Below, in pieces: positions 45,266-59,189 of a stretch of 64,000 nt of DNA. The notes below the pieces were generated by a model. The model was not told the origin of the DNA. It made no database searches and was given only the letters and a program-made list of their open reading frames with translations. The translations under genes and the position numbers were made by a program. The first letter of the stretch is position 1, and each line of letters opens with the position of its first letter. This stretch comes from Synanceia verrucosa (taxonomy: Eukaryota > Chordata > Actinopteri > Perciformes > Synanceiidae), in the NCBI GenBank assembly GCA_029721515.1, contig CM056558.1, forward strand, positions 15,593,240 to 15,657,239, in the 5' to 3' direction.

Positions 45266-46163
45266 CACTGTGTTATTGTATGTTACACTATGTTATGGTG
45301 TGTTACGCTGGGTTATAGTGTGTTACAATGGGTTATAGTGTGTTACAATGGGTTATAGTGTGTTACACTGTGTTATATTGTATGTTACATTGTTTCATAT
45401 AATGTGCTACACGGTGTTGTATAGTATGTTACATTGTGTAATATAGCGTGTTATACTGTGTAATGTACACACTGGGTTATGTAGTGTTTTACACTGTTAT
45501 ATTGTGTATTATATAGTGTTACACAGGGTTATGGTGTGTTCCACTGGGTTATATAATGTGTTACACTGTGTGACTGTCTGTTACACTGTGTTAGTGTTAG
45601 ACTGTGTTATAGTGTGTTATACTTTGTTCTATTGTGTGTTACACAGGGGTATATAGTGTGTTGCACTGTGTTATAGTGTGTTACAGTGGGTTATATAGTG
45701 TTTTACACTGTGTTACATTGTGTGTTATATAGTGTTACACTGGGTTATATAGTGTGTTTTACTGGGCTATGTAGTGTTTTACACTGTGTTACATTGTGTG
45801 TTATATAGTGTTACACTGGGTTATATAGTGTGTTTTACTGGGCTATGTAGTGTTTTACACTGTGTTACATTGTGTGTTATATAGTGTTACACTGGGTTAT
45901 ATAGTGTGTTATACTGGGCTATGTAGTGTTTTACACTGTGTTACATTGTGTGTTATATAGTGTTACACTGGGTTATATAGTGTGTTATACTGGGCTATGT
46001 AGTGTTTTACACTGTGTTACATTCTGTGTTATATAGTGTTACACTGGGTCATATAGTGTGTTATTCTGGGCTATGTAGTGTTTTACATTACCAGTGTTAC
46101 ACTGGGTTATGTAGTATGTTACACTAAGTTATTGTGTGTTACACTGGGTTATATACTTTAGTG
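45266..46163 (+). repeat. Minisatellite with 19-base subunit and 76-base higher-order unit
   Basis: About 900 bases built of variants of GTGTTACACTGGGTTATAT. In the right half a four-subunit block recurs with exact 76-base spacing: the marker GGCTATGTAGTG occurs at 45765, 45841, 45917, 45993 and 46069. The left half is less regular. Confidence 0.92.
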
Positions 46164-46169
46164 TTTCAC

Positions 46170-49100
46170 TTTATAAAAAGAAATCTCCATTTGTTGTAAC
46201 TGCTGAGACCTCATAGACTGGGCCAATGACTATTTTTTTTTATAAGAGGTCAGAGGTACGAATATAGGAGACACTTGGTTTAATAAAGAGTTGTAATGTA
46301 TTTCAATTTGTATCCTATGTTTACTATGTACAGTCTTATTCTGAAAAGTAGTTAGATAAAGGTAGCAGAGTATAAAGTAATGTATCTCCCTTTTGGAATT
46401 AAGGAAGTTAAAAAAAAAAAAATAATACAAATAAATTTGCACTTAGGTGCAAGACTTTAGTCACTAGTGTACTTTCTGCACACATTCGCGTGTTCTTGTG
46501 CATTGCAAACTATATGACATGGGTTTAAGCAAATCTCTTAACACCCTTGTTTCTGCCCCGTCACCCTGACCAGAAAAGGTAACTCTTCCCAGCCTGCTTG
46601 TTCACTACTTGCTCTCTAACTCGATCTCCTGCCACATCCTGTGTGTGTGTTTGTTTGTCCTGTCCTCTTGTTATTCTGTCACTACGAACACAAACAGGAA
46701 GGCTAATTAAAATGTGTGCATTGTCTCTCATAACCTGGTTGAGAAACGATGGAATTGAATGGCGTGTTATCAAATCACTTCACAAACAGAAATATTTAGA
46801 ATGCCACAAAGCAAAAGGCAACTGTTTTTATTTGTTATTTTGAAGTGTGCTGCCAGGTTTTAATAAACACTGAGCTCTCATTCAGATGCTTCAAAATTAA
46901 TAGCTGTTGTGAACTTTATAACATTTCTCTGTCGCGTTGTTGGGTAGATGTCCGCCACGGAATGAGAATCATATGCATTTATGCAAGTGAACGAACAGGA
47001 GGCTGAAAGTGTGTTTTGTGAATTTGTTTAAAGGGCAATATTAGCATATAGCGACAGACAGGCCGGAGTCCTGATTTTCATTCAAAATCCCTGGTCCACC
47101 ACATCGGGTTCTCTAGTGCCAGTCAATCACCCCACACCTCTGAAACTGAACAGAGGCATGATGAAGTTAACCTTTCACACCTGGGTGAAAGGTTGCAACC
47201 TTTCAGTCAGTAGCTCTTCCTGTTTTATGCTAGTGGAAGGTCCTTGGTGAGCAAAAAAGGGAAATAAGAAGATAAGAAAAGTTAAGAACTCTGAGCAGAG
47301 CAAGTTTTCCTCTCTCTCTGTACGCCTAACCTTTAAGCCGAGTGCCCCCCCGTGACTCCTGGATTCCTGATTAGTTTACAGTATGCTCCCAAATCAGCAT
47401 AATAAAGCGTGTGATGAGGCTGATGAGATCTAACAGTCTGCTCTTGTTTACCCTGCCGCAGCACTAGCTCCCTCTCTGTATGTGTGTGTGTCTGACCCCG
47501 AGGCACCGAGTCACTTGATGCGTCTTGCATCTCTTGCTAACAAACATTTACGTGCGCACACACACCCACACAACCCCCCACTGGTAGAAATCCTAGTTGT
47601 GCTGCCGGATCTCAGTGGAGGCCGGGAATCCACATCCCCTTTAGGCTAGTCCTGGGGTGCAGTTACTCCACACAACTGCTCACACAGAAACAAACACAAG
47701 CCCTAAATACATGCATGTGCACACACTTGCAGACACACGCACTGTGTCTTAATGAGAGAAGGAGATGGTACTATGAAGGCGACAGCAGAATGAAACCTAC
47801 TCACCAAGGACTGACCTGTGGTTCAGGGGCGGCAGCAGCTCGGCAGGGAGCTCCTCTCCCAGCGCTGATCAGAGGGCTGCACCGCCGAGGCTGCTCGCAC
47901 TGACGGCGCTGGAAAAACCAACTGATTAAACGCCACTGTCGCCTCAGCTCAGCTGCTATATGGAAAGAAAGCTTCCTCTCTTTTATATTTTTTTCACTCA
48001 CTGTTTGTTTGTCAGTCTCCTTTGTTTTCTTTGTCCTCTGCCGAGACAGCGGTGCCGGTGGATTGGAGCTGTGAGCGTGAGGGATTTGTGCGTAATTAGC
48101 TGAAGCGCTCACCCAAAGCAAGCACAAAAGTTAAATTTTAAACTTTTTGAACTATGCTCCTTTTTTTAACGGTGTTTCACTGACACTCTGCTTCACTTCC
48201 AAGATCAAACCCTTGCTTCATGGTGGAAATATATTTTATTTGAGTCTTTGGAGTACATGGACAGCAAAACAGTGCTGCCAACTTGCGAGTCCCATTAACA
48301 AGTTGTGCAAAGTTAAAATTGTGCAAAGTGTGTGCATGAAAAAAAAGAGTCACCACTGCAAGGAGACATGAGCATATTGATGAATCGTTAACAGCGTGAC
48401 AGAGTAATTGGATCTGCTGACCACTGTTTTAAAATTGTGTAATCTGTCCATTTTGCAGCTGCTGCTATAGAAGTTCTTTTGGCTGCTATTTTGACAAAGA
48501 AGCTCAGTGACTCCACTGAAACAAAATGTTCAGATGTGCTGCATTTCTGAAGAGTTTGGCCCACATGAAGAGTTCAGTGATACTGTTTCTCTTAGGTAGG
48601 TTTGCAAAGCAATACTTTCTTTAAAAAATGCTTATGTTACTCATTGGAACTTCGGGCAGCCAAATAATAAAATAAGCCAGCTCATTATTAAAGAAGCTGA
48701 GAGGAAAAAAACACTGGATATGAGTGAGGGATGACAGTTGGTCCACAGGACACACAGAAGATAATAAAGCTTTGGGTCAAAGGTTGAGGGCGGCCAGGCC
48801 TCACCCTCCTACCATACCTCTCCATCAGTAGCCAATTCACAGTTCTCTGGATGACAGAATGTCTGTGTTTGACCACATAAGGTGTGGATGTGACATTGTT
48901 GAATGTGGAGACATTCTGGCACAAACGAAGGGTTAGAAGACTCTGCCCATTATCTGTGCCCTCTGGCCTAGTTGGGCGAGTCATCCAAGGATGGGCAGCA
49001 ACTCTGCCAGCCCAGGGCCAGACTTCGCTAACTGCCAGCCCCCTCATGCCACATGCACTGCCTTGTTGGTTTGTTTCAACAAAACTGTTGTTTTTCCAAT

Positions 49101-51290
49101 AACGTGAAATCTCTATTTTCAAATCATTTCTAAAAAGTTATAAAAGTGTGAAATACTGTGATAGATGTCTTTCGTACAATGGTTTTCTGAGGCCAGTGTT
49201 CAGTGGGCTGCCCTCCACCCTACTGTACCTCTCGCCCTTGACTGCCACAGTTTGGCCGGGGGCTCTTCTCTGGCCAGAGTTGACACATCATGGAAGGGCT
49301 GGAAGAAAGACAAGACGGGGGCAAACAAAGGAGGAAGCTCACTGCCATGCCCTTGAATAACAGAGATCTGCTCCAACAGACAGACAATAGCCACCTTGCA
49401 TATCCAGCCAAGTCAACTTTTCATTTATCTTCCCCAGTTTTGTCTACCTTTTTTTATTATTTGAAAGTTGGTCCCGTTTGTTTCAAAGTCACTGTCCAAC
49501 CTTTGCCCCTGCTGTGACAGCTAGGAGATAAGTGAATGGAGAAAGAGAAACTGGGCATTATCTCATCTGGGCCCACTGGCAGCAGAAGGAAGGAAAGGAG
49601 GAATAAGGGAGGAAAAGGGAAGGTGAAGAAAAAAAAAAATCAACCGGGCAGGGGCAGCTTCGGCAGAGTGGAGTAGCAATGGCTGGCAGCACAAAGAATT
49701 GTTCTCCTTCTGTTTTTCAGCTCCATTAATATCTGAGCTTCAGCCTGCACATATCCTCATTCATTATTCATGAACCGACCAGGAAAGAACCCGAGTGGGG
49801 AGGAAGGTGGGAAAGCAAAGGCCAGAGATAGTTCCAATCAGTTCTGGTTTAAATGACACTGAGTGGCAGAGCCTGGGGTTTTATGGCTCGCTGTTCAAAT
49901 GAGAGACTGCACCGCGGTAAAAGGTGCACACTGGCTTGCTGTTAATGACCAGCAGGACGTATTACAGGCTGCGCCACTCGTAAAGCTAGCTGCCACACTG
50001 GGTAGCAAATTTGCCCAAACTAACTTATCATGGTTCAACACGGCAGCGCTGTGTGAACACCACCACATACTCTACTAACCTGAACGTGACCCGAGCTTGG
50101 AAGGCTCGCAAAAGGAGCCTTTATTTTTTCTGCAGTTTTCACTTATCATCATCATGTTTGCATTCATTTTTAACCAGTTCTGCTCAACAGACACTATAAT
50201 CATACCACACTGCTACAGTCAAAGCTTAAGCCTGACATTATGTTTAGTCCCTAGTGCTGGACATTAGTAGAATGCAAAATGTGTATTTATTGGCAGCTGA
50301 AAATAGTCTGCTGAAATCTTTGTTTAAGGACAGTATTTGACATTTCTATTGCTTTTCGGCATGGTGATGGTGAGCCAGCTAACGGTGCAGCTAGACATTG
50401 CTACACTCTATCCTTACCCAGCAAATAGTTACTTGAAGCTATATTAATGCTACTAGGTATTGAATCTAACAGATTTTTTTTTAAATGCTCTATTTGTGAC
50501 CCATTTTCAGCATTTAATCTTCAGCAGGAACCAGTATTGTGTGGGATGGATATAGGTGGACAAACACATTGTTGTTGTTTTCGGTCTTTTCAGTGGATTT
50601 ATTGTCAGTAACAATAATATGGAATATCAGAGGCTCGTCTTGAAATATTCATGTTGGCCTGTAAGTCCCCAAGCTATTCCTAAACTGCATTATTTACACA
50701 ACCAGTTGTGTAAATTTTATTGTTTTATTTTTTGGGAAGTGAAACAGTGATTCGGCTGTGTTCCTCCATTCTTATTATCCTTATTTTATGCAGTTTATAT
50801 CGATATAATTCCTTTTTGCCTTTGTGTGCTTAAACATTCTTGAATTGAACTGAATTTGATGCTTAGTCAGATCAGTGAAGCCGCTGTCCCTCAGGCACTG
50901 ATGTCATTTCAAAATGCCACGCGCCTACCAGGATCATTGTTCAGAGATTAGTGAACAAAAATGAAAACAGGCCATCAATGAATCTGTTACAGTTAAAGGG
51001 AATTTTTAAGCAGAATGTACAGTAAGCAGTTTGCAAAAGACTCTAAAATATTTTAGCGTCTCATGGGGCATGTGGTGAGTATGCCTTCACTGTCTGTGTG
51101 TGTCTACAGTGTGTGTATATGTGTGTGTGTTTTCCTGAAGTCTTAGAAATGGTAATGCCCTTAACCCCAATGCAGGCAAGATTTAACAGTTGGTATTGAC
51201 TTTGTGAACATTTACCATTGAGGATTCAGACTATTCAATTCTATTTCAACTGAGGGCTGCAGACGGAGAGGGAGGAAGTCCCTGGGCTCC
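46170..51290. other. Intergenic, CpG-denser patch near 47820-47940, otherwise nothing seen
   Basis: No gene supported. A CpG-denser patch (about ten CpG in 120 bases) lies at 47820-47940. A 144-codon minus-strand open frame at 48688-49122 has no recognisable domain and no splice or promoter support. Confidence 0.4.
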
Positions 51291-51440
51291 ATGTTGCTCA
51301 CACACAAATACACACACACACACACACACACACACACTCAGACTGCGTGTTGAATGTGTTACTCTCCAGTGATATTGACTCAATCAGATTTTAACCCCTC
51401 TCTGCTGGAGCCGTAGAGAGACAAATGCTCTCAACATAAC

Positions 51441-51445
<5 letters not shown>

Positions 51446-51494
<49 letters not shown>

Positions 51495-51510
51495 TGTGTG
51501 TGTGTGTATG
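51446..51510. repeat. (GT)n microsatellite
   Basis: About 32 GT units with two TATG interruptions; a shorter CA repeat lies at 51299-51338. Confidence 0.95.
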
Positions 51511-51654
51511 CATGTATACTTTTTGGTCTGCTGTGTGGCCCTTTCAATAGCTTCCACACATAAGTACAAATGTGCCACTTCCGTCAATGTAAATCAAAAT
51601 AAAACTAAAATCTTATTATTTACACCTTGAAAAGCCACTCTGTCCTGAAAGGAG

Positions 51655-51790
51655 TAGTTCAGCATTTTGGGAGATATGCTTATTTGTTGCTGACAGATGT
51701 AATGTACCCTGTTAGCTCATCTTAGCACAAAGACTAGAAACAAGGCAAAGGACCAGTCTGGACTGTCAGATTATTTCTTGAGTGGAAGCA
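51655..51790 (+). repeat. Teleost interspersed repeat (GTTCAGCATTTTGGGAGATA family)
   Basis: AGTTCAGCATTTTGGGAGAT, GCTTATTTGTTG, TTAGCTCATCTTAGCACAAA and GACTAGAAACAAGG in this order match a repeat common in percomorph genomes. Limits approximate. Confidence 0.5.
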
Positions 51791-52834
51791 GTAACTACCT
51801 GCTAACTGGTCCTAGTCTGCCACATAATGTACTTTTTGCTCTGCGGTTTGTGAACAGATTAAAGAGACAAGACACAGCGTGTTATTTAGTGAACTTTGCA
51901 GATAGGTGGATTTTGTTAACAATTATGATAATTATCATAACGATCGAATCAAAACAGATTGAGCCGTGCACCAAGTAGCTTTTTATTGCTGTGTAACAAA
52001 ACATGTCAGACACTTATTGGTTCTCCTTTTACATTTGACTCATTTTACAGTGCAGTTATATGCTATTTCAGATTTTTCAGTGCTTCTTTAACTATTCTAT
52101 GCTCATTTTTTGCACTTTTCACTTTTTACAGATTCAGTGATTTTCTATCCTCAGCTGTTTTTCAGTCTCTGGCCTTGTCTTAAACCCTCATGCTCTCTGA
52201 GGATTGATTCCATACAGCCACACATCCTCCCAGGACACCCCCCTTCAACCACTCACCCACCCACATCATTTATACATGTGAGTATTAGGACTTGTCACAG
52301 CCTCTCAGTCAGGCCCTTTATCAGTCCAGGCCATAGATTCTCATTAAACGGGTGAATCCCCAGTTCCTGACACTTTGGCCATCACATGTCCACTCTGCTG
52401 TCTCTCCACCACTGACCATTTGTCCGATCCAACTGGACAGATAGTAGTGGAATGATTGTGCTTTTGTTTGCCTCTCAGACTGCGAGGGTGGCATTTCTTC
52501 ACTGCTATCATATCATACTGGCAAACACACACTTTTATGCTGCAGCATGCATACACAAAAAATACCTCACATTCTGCAATTAGTCAAAAAAATCCCATCC
52601 AAAGCCCCCCAGAAAAGTGTTTTGCATGTGCATATCTCTGCTTACTGTAACTTGACTGGATGATTGACTAATCAGTTTAACCAGTGGTCAAACACGGTCA
52701 GGAGATAGCCAGGCCTGTGTGGTCACTAGATAAGAGGCGCTACTCCTCGAAGGATGGGCTAGCTGCCTCGTTAGTGCTGGGTCAGTGAACTGCCGTCCAG
52801 ATTTCGAAATGGCCACTCAAACCCCAGAACTAGA

Positions 52835-52837
<3 letters not shown>

Positions 52838-52914
<77 letters not shown>

Positions 52915-52915
52915 T
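52838..52915. repeat. (GT)n(GA)n compound microsatellite
   Basis: About 25 GT units followed by about 13 GA units. Confidence 0.95.
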
Positions 52916-53327
52916 GATGTTACTGCTCTCTCACTCTGGACTTTCTCACTGAAGGCTCACTGTTTACCGTAGTTAACCACGTCCCTTCATTGTGTCTTCG
53001 CAGGAGGGAATGTTTAATGGGGATATTTGTATGCCTGCGCTATTGCTGACTTCAGATTAGAGTTGAACCGCTGAGTTTCTTTCCCTTCTGCTGGCAATAG
53101 ACACACACTCCTGAGGGCTTTTGTTGTAAAATTGAAGCAGGTAAATATCAGTGGCATACAGTATTTAGTAGGCCTGAATAGAAGAGTCCCCACACTCTTC
53201 CAGCCCCTTGACCCCATATATTTCTCTGCGTGTGCACACACACACACACACAGACGGACCCCCACAACTGAGAAGCAGTGAGGTCTGTACTGAGCTGCTG
53301 CTGAATTTGACTGGCAGTTCATGTGTC

Positions 53328-53329
<2 letters not shown>

Positions 53330-53390
<61 letters not shown>

Positions 53391-53557
53391 TGTGTGCGTG
53401 TGTGCGTGTGTGCGCGCTCTACAGGCCCAGTCTGGCAGCAGAAAGCAGGATCTCCTGGGAGGACTGGATGTTGGGTCAGGAAGAGAGGAAAACAAGAGCG
53501 GTGAAAGAGAAAAGAGGTTGGAGCAGAGAGATATACATGGAAGACATGAATGTATGT

Positions 53558-53603
<46 letters not shown>

Positions 53604-53704
53604 TGTAAAAAAAAAATGAATGCATCCTCCATCTCCTGCTGCATCAGGTATTTGGCATATGGGAATCTCTCTCACAGCCACATATAGAAAACATATAGCA
53701 TACA

Positions 53705-53774
<70 letters not shown>

Positions 53775-53840
53775 GAGGTGAATCCACACTAGATTTAGAT
53801 ACATTCTTCACGCAGTGTGTGTGTGTGTGTGTGTGTGTGT

Positions 53841-53897
<57 letters not shown>

Positions 53898-53898
53898 G
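53330..53898. repeat. Cluster of GA, GT and AT microsatellites
   Basis: (GA)n at 53330-53388, GT-rich 53389-53418, GT at 53555-53600, (AT)n at 53707-53768, GT at 53816-53841 and (AT)n at 53850-53888. Long open frames here are repeat artefacts. Confidence 0.95.
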
Positions 53899-54469
53899 TA
53901 GGGCTGTAGGATCCACCACATTTTTTCACCTCGGTTTGAATGCACCAGATCTGTCACTACGCGGGGGGTAGAGACAATGTCATGATGTCATGGAGGAGGT
54001 ATGTCTTTCTTCGTCGTATCCATCCACATAGTATTTTAATTGGGCTTTCTCTCCTCCGCAGGAAAAAAAAACGAGAGGGAACTCAGGTGAGAGGTGGGAT
54101 GAATCATGAAGGGATGGAGGGGGAGAGAAAGCATGCTGCTCTGGGTTTCCATCCTCACCACCCCGGCTATGCCGTCTCATCATTGTGGTCCTCACAATGA
54201 CTACACACCAACACACACATGTACGCACATGCACTTCAGTGTTGTAACCTGTTTGTATTGAGCCTTATTGAACAATGGTGCAGCTGACATTCCTTCTGTG
54301 TTGGATAAGGCTGCCTCATAGAAACATAATAATACTGCTAAACCCAAACTGTCTCCCAGTGACTGTCAAACACTCTCTGAGCAATGGACAAACTGATTGA
54401 GCCTTGGAAATGGGACAGAGAATGTCTGTAGCTAGAGAGAATGTGTGGGTGATTTGTGTGTGTTTGTGT

Positions 54470-54645
54470 GTGTACATATATATATATATATATAAATATG
54501 GGCGTGAGCGTGCATGCGCATGAGTGTGTGCGTGCGTTGTATGTTGATGGTTGATGTGCAGGCCTGGAGGGCAAACGCTCTAGGCTGCTCTCGTTAAGAA
54601 CCTGTCAGTCATTGGCAGAGAGGAACCAAAAACAGTCCAAATTGC

Positions 54646-54691
<46 letters not shown>
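54470..54691. repeat. (AT)n and (GT)n microsatellites
   Basis: AT repeat at 54475-54495 and GT repeat at 54653-54689, separated by unique sequence. Confidence 0.9.
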
Positions 54692-54699
54692 ATGTGTTT

Positions 54700-57480
54700 G
54701 TGTGTGAATTAAATGCATTCAGCCACTTGGCTATTCCCAAAAACAATTGAGTAGAGAAATAGGTGTGAAATGGGGAATGGCTGTGGTTCAACATGAAACC
54801 ACACTGCCCTCCAGTGGTTTTCAGTTGCTTCACCATCACAGACGTGTTGTGACACATTGGAGGCGGCGGTTGACTTTGCTAATCAAGTGACACAACATGA
54901 GGTCTACATCAATGTGGATATTTGGGAAATAGAAGAAATGTAAAATATTTTCTGGACAAAACAGAGATTTGGCTTCATATTTAAACAGTACACCCAGTGC
55001 ATGTATAAAGCTCGTGTGCACTCAGGAGTGCAGACAGGAAGGAGAAGAGGAAGTGTAAAAGAGGTTGTTCTCACTTTAATGTTTGACACTGTTCGCTGCC
55101 CCCCTAATATATACATATACATATGTTTTATGTTTTATGTCTTCATTTACTTTCACTGATATTCTATAGAAGAGGTCAAAATTAAGCTAAACACGCACTT
55201 TGAAATAGTCAGGTGTAACTTTTATCATTGTCATCATCTTTATTGCATTCAAACAGCAAAGATGATTTAGTTATTGCATAAGTAAAAAAAGAAAGTAACA
55301 GGATTGCCATTGAATATATTGTTTTTATTATTAATGTTTTGCATACACTTGCATTTTGGCTACCTTCTTAATAACGGCTATACAAGCACCTTTAAAGTGT
55401 TCTAGCTTGTTGAGAGAACAAGAGGCTCATGCTGAAAAGGATGAATTGCAAAGTGACTATGTCTGAAACCTGTAACCTAAATACAAAGTGTAGGTGCACC
55501 GTGCAAAGAGCGGAGGGAAAACCTCATGCATCTGGGTGAAGAAGCACATGCAGGCATGCACATGCACATGCACATGCACATCTTTGCAATCCATTTTCAT
55601 CTCACCTCCCTGTGGTCACAGCTGTGACTGCACAGAGGAACTAACTGCACACTCTTCAATAGATAATCTGTGACTTCCCTCCTCCGCCGTCCTTACCGCT
55701 GTTTGTTAGGAGCTTCAGATATTTACAATGATTAGGAGGGGAGAGCAAATGATGCAAAACAACACAGGAGTGGACGCCAAACAAACTTTTGAGCAACAAC
55801 CCAAGATTGTAGAAACTGAAGACAGAAAAAAAGAAATTGGGGAAGCTGTGACACGGTTTCTCGTGTAAACCACACCCTCTTTTTCATCCCCTATATAAAC
55901 ACCCAGAGTTTAAAAATATAGAGGCCAGAGATACTTTTCCTGTCAACACCAACAATTTATGTTATTTTCCATCGCACAGTAGCTGAAAATCAATGAATAT
56001 ATGTGACGTTTATGATAGCTGAGGGCGGTCCCATTTCAGACAGATGCCTTTCAGTTCTTTCCACACTTGAAATAGCACCGGAAATGCACCGAATCTAAGG
56101 TAAAAATCGGTAATTCCCCAAACAAAGGAAGTTGTGTTATGTGGGAGGAAAGACAGTGTAGTTTTCCTTCACCTCACAGGTTTCTCTCTGATGGATGTGA
56201 AACAGGGAGCTGCTAAAGAGGAGCTCATCAGGTTTATTAAGGTCAAACAGAAAGGTAAAATGTGAGTACATCAAAGCTCAACACCAAACCCAGCATCTGT
56301 ATGAGAAGATCACAGTTAACAGTTGAAAACAACCCAAAACCCTAATGCCGGATAACTGTATGTAATTCACGGAAGGCCTGTGTGTAAAGTAAACAATGGG
56401 AGGAAACCTTGTTTTGATGGTGTTGATCAAATGTGTTAATATGATTCAAAGAGACGTAAGAGTTGATTGATTAAGCAGAAACAGTATCATGATGAGCTCA
56501 TGTATCATTAGTGGAATGCCAGGGTCTAATGGATTGTGTCATTCATTCTCCAACGGCTTTCCTTTTGTGCCTTTGCCAAAAGGCGTACAAGTAACACTCA
56601 TCCGATTATTCAATGATTTAGTTTAGAAAGGGAGTATAGTTTTGATTTAAGCTCAAACAGTGTAACTGTGTTGCAGGATATATTGTGGTTAGCTGACACT
56701 GTCCAGAGACTGAGTCATTTGTCAGGCCATGTGACTTCTGTTTCCAATTTGTGGTTGGTTTGTGAAAAGACAGCAAGAGGCTGAAATGGCCAGCAGTGTG
56801 TCATTTTACGACGCGCTTCAGACCAGAGAAAATGTCTTTCACTCACTGCATCAACTTGTGTGCCTTCAAGTCTAAACTCTAAAACCTTACATTAGGGGCT
56901 AATAGCAAACAAAAACAGATGTTTATTGTCAGTGTGTTGTTGATGACCCTCAGTGGCACATTTCTGTTTGCTCCAGTTCTCTCCTGACACTGAATTCAGA
57001 ACCACAGCTATTGAAACTGAGGTAAACATCTTATAGCTTTACACTTGGGATATTTAGATATTTTTTTTTACCTCAATGACATACAGAGTACTGTGGCAAG
57101 TGGCAGATGGTATGGATACTTTATGGCATAACAGAGTGATTGCAGATAAGATGACAGAAATACGTACAAATACATGGATATAATTTACATGACTCTTAAA
57201 TATAATAATATAATGTGAAATGCAACATAATGTACAGTATAAATACATAAATATAGCATAAATATAAATATGGTACAGAATGAGCATAGCATTGTACAAT
57301 ACAATGTGATTAATTAATAATAATTATAAATAGTTACATATTTAAAATATCTAATTAAATAGAATAAACACTTTATGTAATTTGTGTGAAATATTTGTAA
57401 ATCAAGTGTAAGAGAGGAAGTGTGGTCAGTAGGTGGCCACAGATCAAAGTTAATGGAGGAACTGCAAGATGATATTCACA
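54700..57480. other. Intergenic, no feature seen
   Basis: Unique-looking AT-rich sequence with a small ACATGC tandem at 55546-55580; no coding or RNA gene recognised. Confidence 0.4.
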
Positions 57481-57486
57481 CAGTGG

Positions 57487-57775
57487 TGCTTTGGACTAAA
57501 TGCTAACATGCTCACAGTGAAAATGCTGTTGATGTTTAGCAGGTGTAGAGTTTACAATGGTCACCATCTTAATTGGTAGGATTTGCTAATATTTGCTAAT
57601 TAGCGTTAAACATGAAGGACAGCTGAGGCTGAAGTCAGTGGGATTCATCCTCTGGTGTCAGCAGGAATGTCTGCTCAAAATATGACAGCAATTCATCAAG
57701 CAGGTGATGGGATGTTCCAGATGTTCCAAAGCAGTGCACTGACTGAGCAGCACTGACATAGAGCGATGGCGATAG
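57487..57775 (+). repeat. Teleost interspersed repeat (GCTAACATG / TTTAGCAGGT family)
   Basis: It shows the diagnostic series of motifs GCTAACATGCTCACAGTG, TGATGTTTAGCAGGT, GTTTACAATGGTCACCATC and TTTGCTAATTAGCGTTAAAC, which I recognise from a very common percomorph repeat. Assignment is by eye and limits are approximate. Confidence 0.55.
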
Positions 57776-58831
57776 CTTAGCATGCCCTATGGGACTACAG
57801 TGGATAGAAGGTACGACCCAAAAACCACAACATCCTCAGTTCAAATCAGACTGGGTGATCTTTGTGGCATATCTCCTACTATTCTGTTGTTGCAATCTCT
57901 CTGATAAAGGCATAAAATATCCCCAAAAATATTGTGAAAAGACAATTCTAAAGTGGCCTCTAATGGTCCAGAGGCTGCAAAAGTCATCATAACTATAAAC
58001 TATAAAACCATTAAATACCAGAAATAGAGAGGGGTAATTCTGTGAGAACCCTGAATTTGCTATGCACATTTTAAAGTAATCTGAATAATTTTCTTATATT
58101 TATTGCATGACCTGATTGTGTCCTTTTAGATAGTTTGTCAGTAAAGAACAGCAGATCCTGACGTGCCATTGTGGTCTTAGTTCCTCTTTCTACAGTAGTA
58201 CATGACACTTAATATTTTTTACTACTTTACTACTAAGTTTTTGCTTCTAAAACAAGGTGGTTAGAACCTATTTCTTTTACACAGTTTAATTAAATAATAT
58301 TAAAATAAGTAAAATGTTGTTTCAGCACTCATGCTGCAACTTATCTCCTGTATGATATAAATTCCATCTTTGTAGTAATTAACTCTGGTGAATTTCTCTG
58401 CATTAAAGGAAATGCATTCAGTGTTCCTAGATGGCGTTTGAGTAAACAAGTCGGAAAACCAAGCTGGACGCCTCCAATGAAAAGTTTGTTGCACTTGCTC
58501 TGTCAGAATACAGAAAGCTAATGCAGCAATATGAGGTCCTCAAACACAATTGATAGACACAATGAAGACATGGAAGTATGTGTTTGTTCTCTAGCGTAAT
58601 CATGTGTGGGAAAGACATTTGACTTTACTGTAGGCTGTTATATATAACGCTACACTGCACTAATCCAGGGCGCTGCCATCTTGGATTATGACATTGTGGT
58701 CAATTCGAGGATGGTGAAGACTTTATAAGTTTACGAGTCGGAAATCTGACTTCGATGGTGTTTCATTTGAAATTTATGACTCGGAACTCATAAATTACGA
58801 CTTATGAGGACAACACGAACGCAGCATTATT

Positions 58832-59183
58832 ATCCATCCATCCATCCATCCATCCATCCATCCATTTTCTACCACTTATCCTCACATAGGGTCGCGGGGG
58901 GGCTGGAGTCTATCCCAGCTGTCTTGGGGCAGAGGGCAGGGTACACCCTGGACAAGTCACCAGTTCATCACAGGACACATAGAGACAGACAACCACTCAC
59001 ACTCACATTCACACCTACGGTCAATTTAAATTAGCCAGTTAACCTAATCCCCATGTATGTTTTTGGATGGTGAGAGGAAGCCGGAGTACCCGGAGAGAAC
59101 CCACACAGACACGGGGAGAACATGCAAACTCCACACAGAAAGACCTACGAGGTGACAGTGCTAACCACTACACCACTATACCG
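58832..59183 (-). mobile_element. Longer copy of the same teleost retroelement tail, reverse orientation
   Basis: (TCCA)n at the left end, then sequences complementary to the tail at 11593-11714 (GGGTCGCGGGGGGGCTGGAG, CAGGGTACACCCTGGACAAG), continuing into the region with ACACGGGGAGAACATGCAAA. About 350 bases; no reverse transcriptase is included. Confidence 0.78.
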
Positions 59184-59189
59184 TATTAT

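Noticed and set aside
48688..49122. 144-codon minus-strand open frame
   Set aside because: No recognisable motif and no splice or promoter support; could be old repeat sequence.
53165..53804. Open frames of about 160 codons on the minus strand
   Set aside because: They consist of CA, CT and AT repeat translations joined by chance.
56190..56270. Short Lys/Glu-rich frame considered as a V-ATPase G subunit exon
   Set aside because: Only a vague resemblance over about ten residues, with no splice sites and no neighbouring exons.
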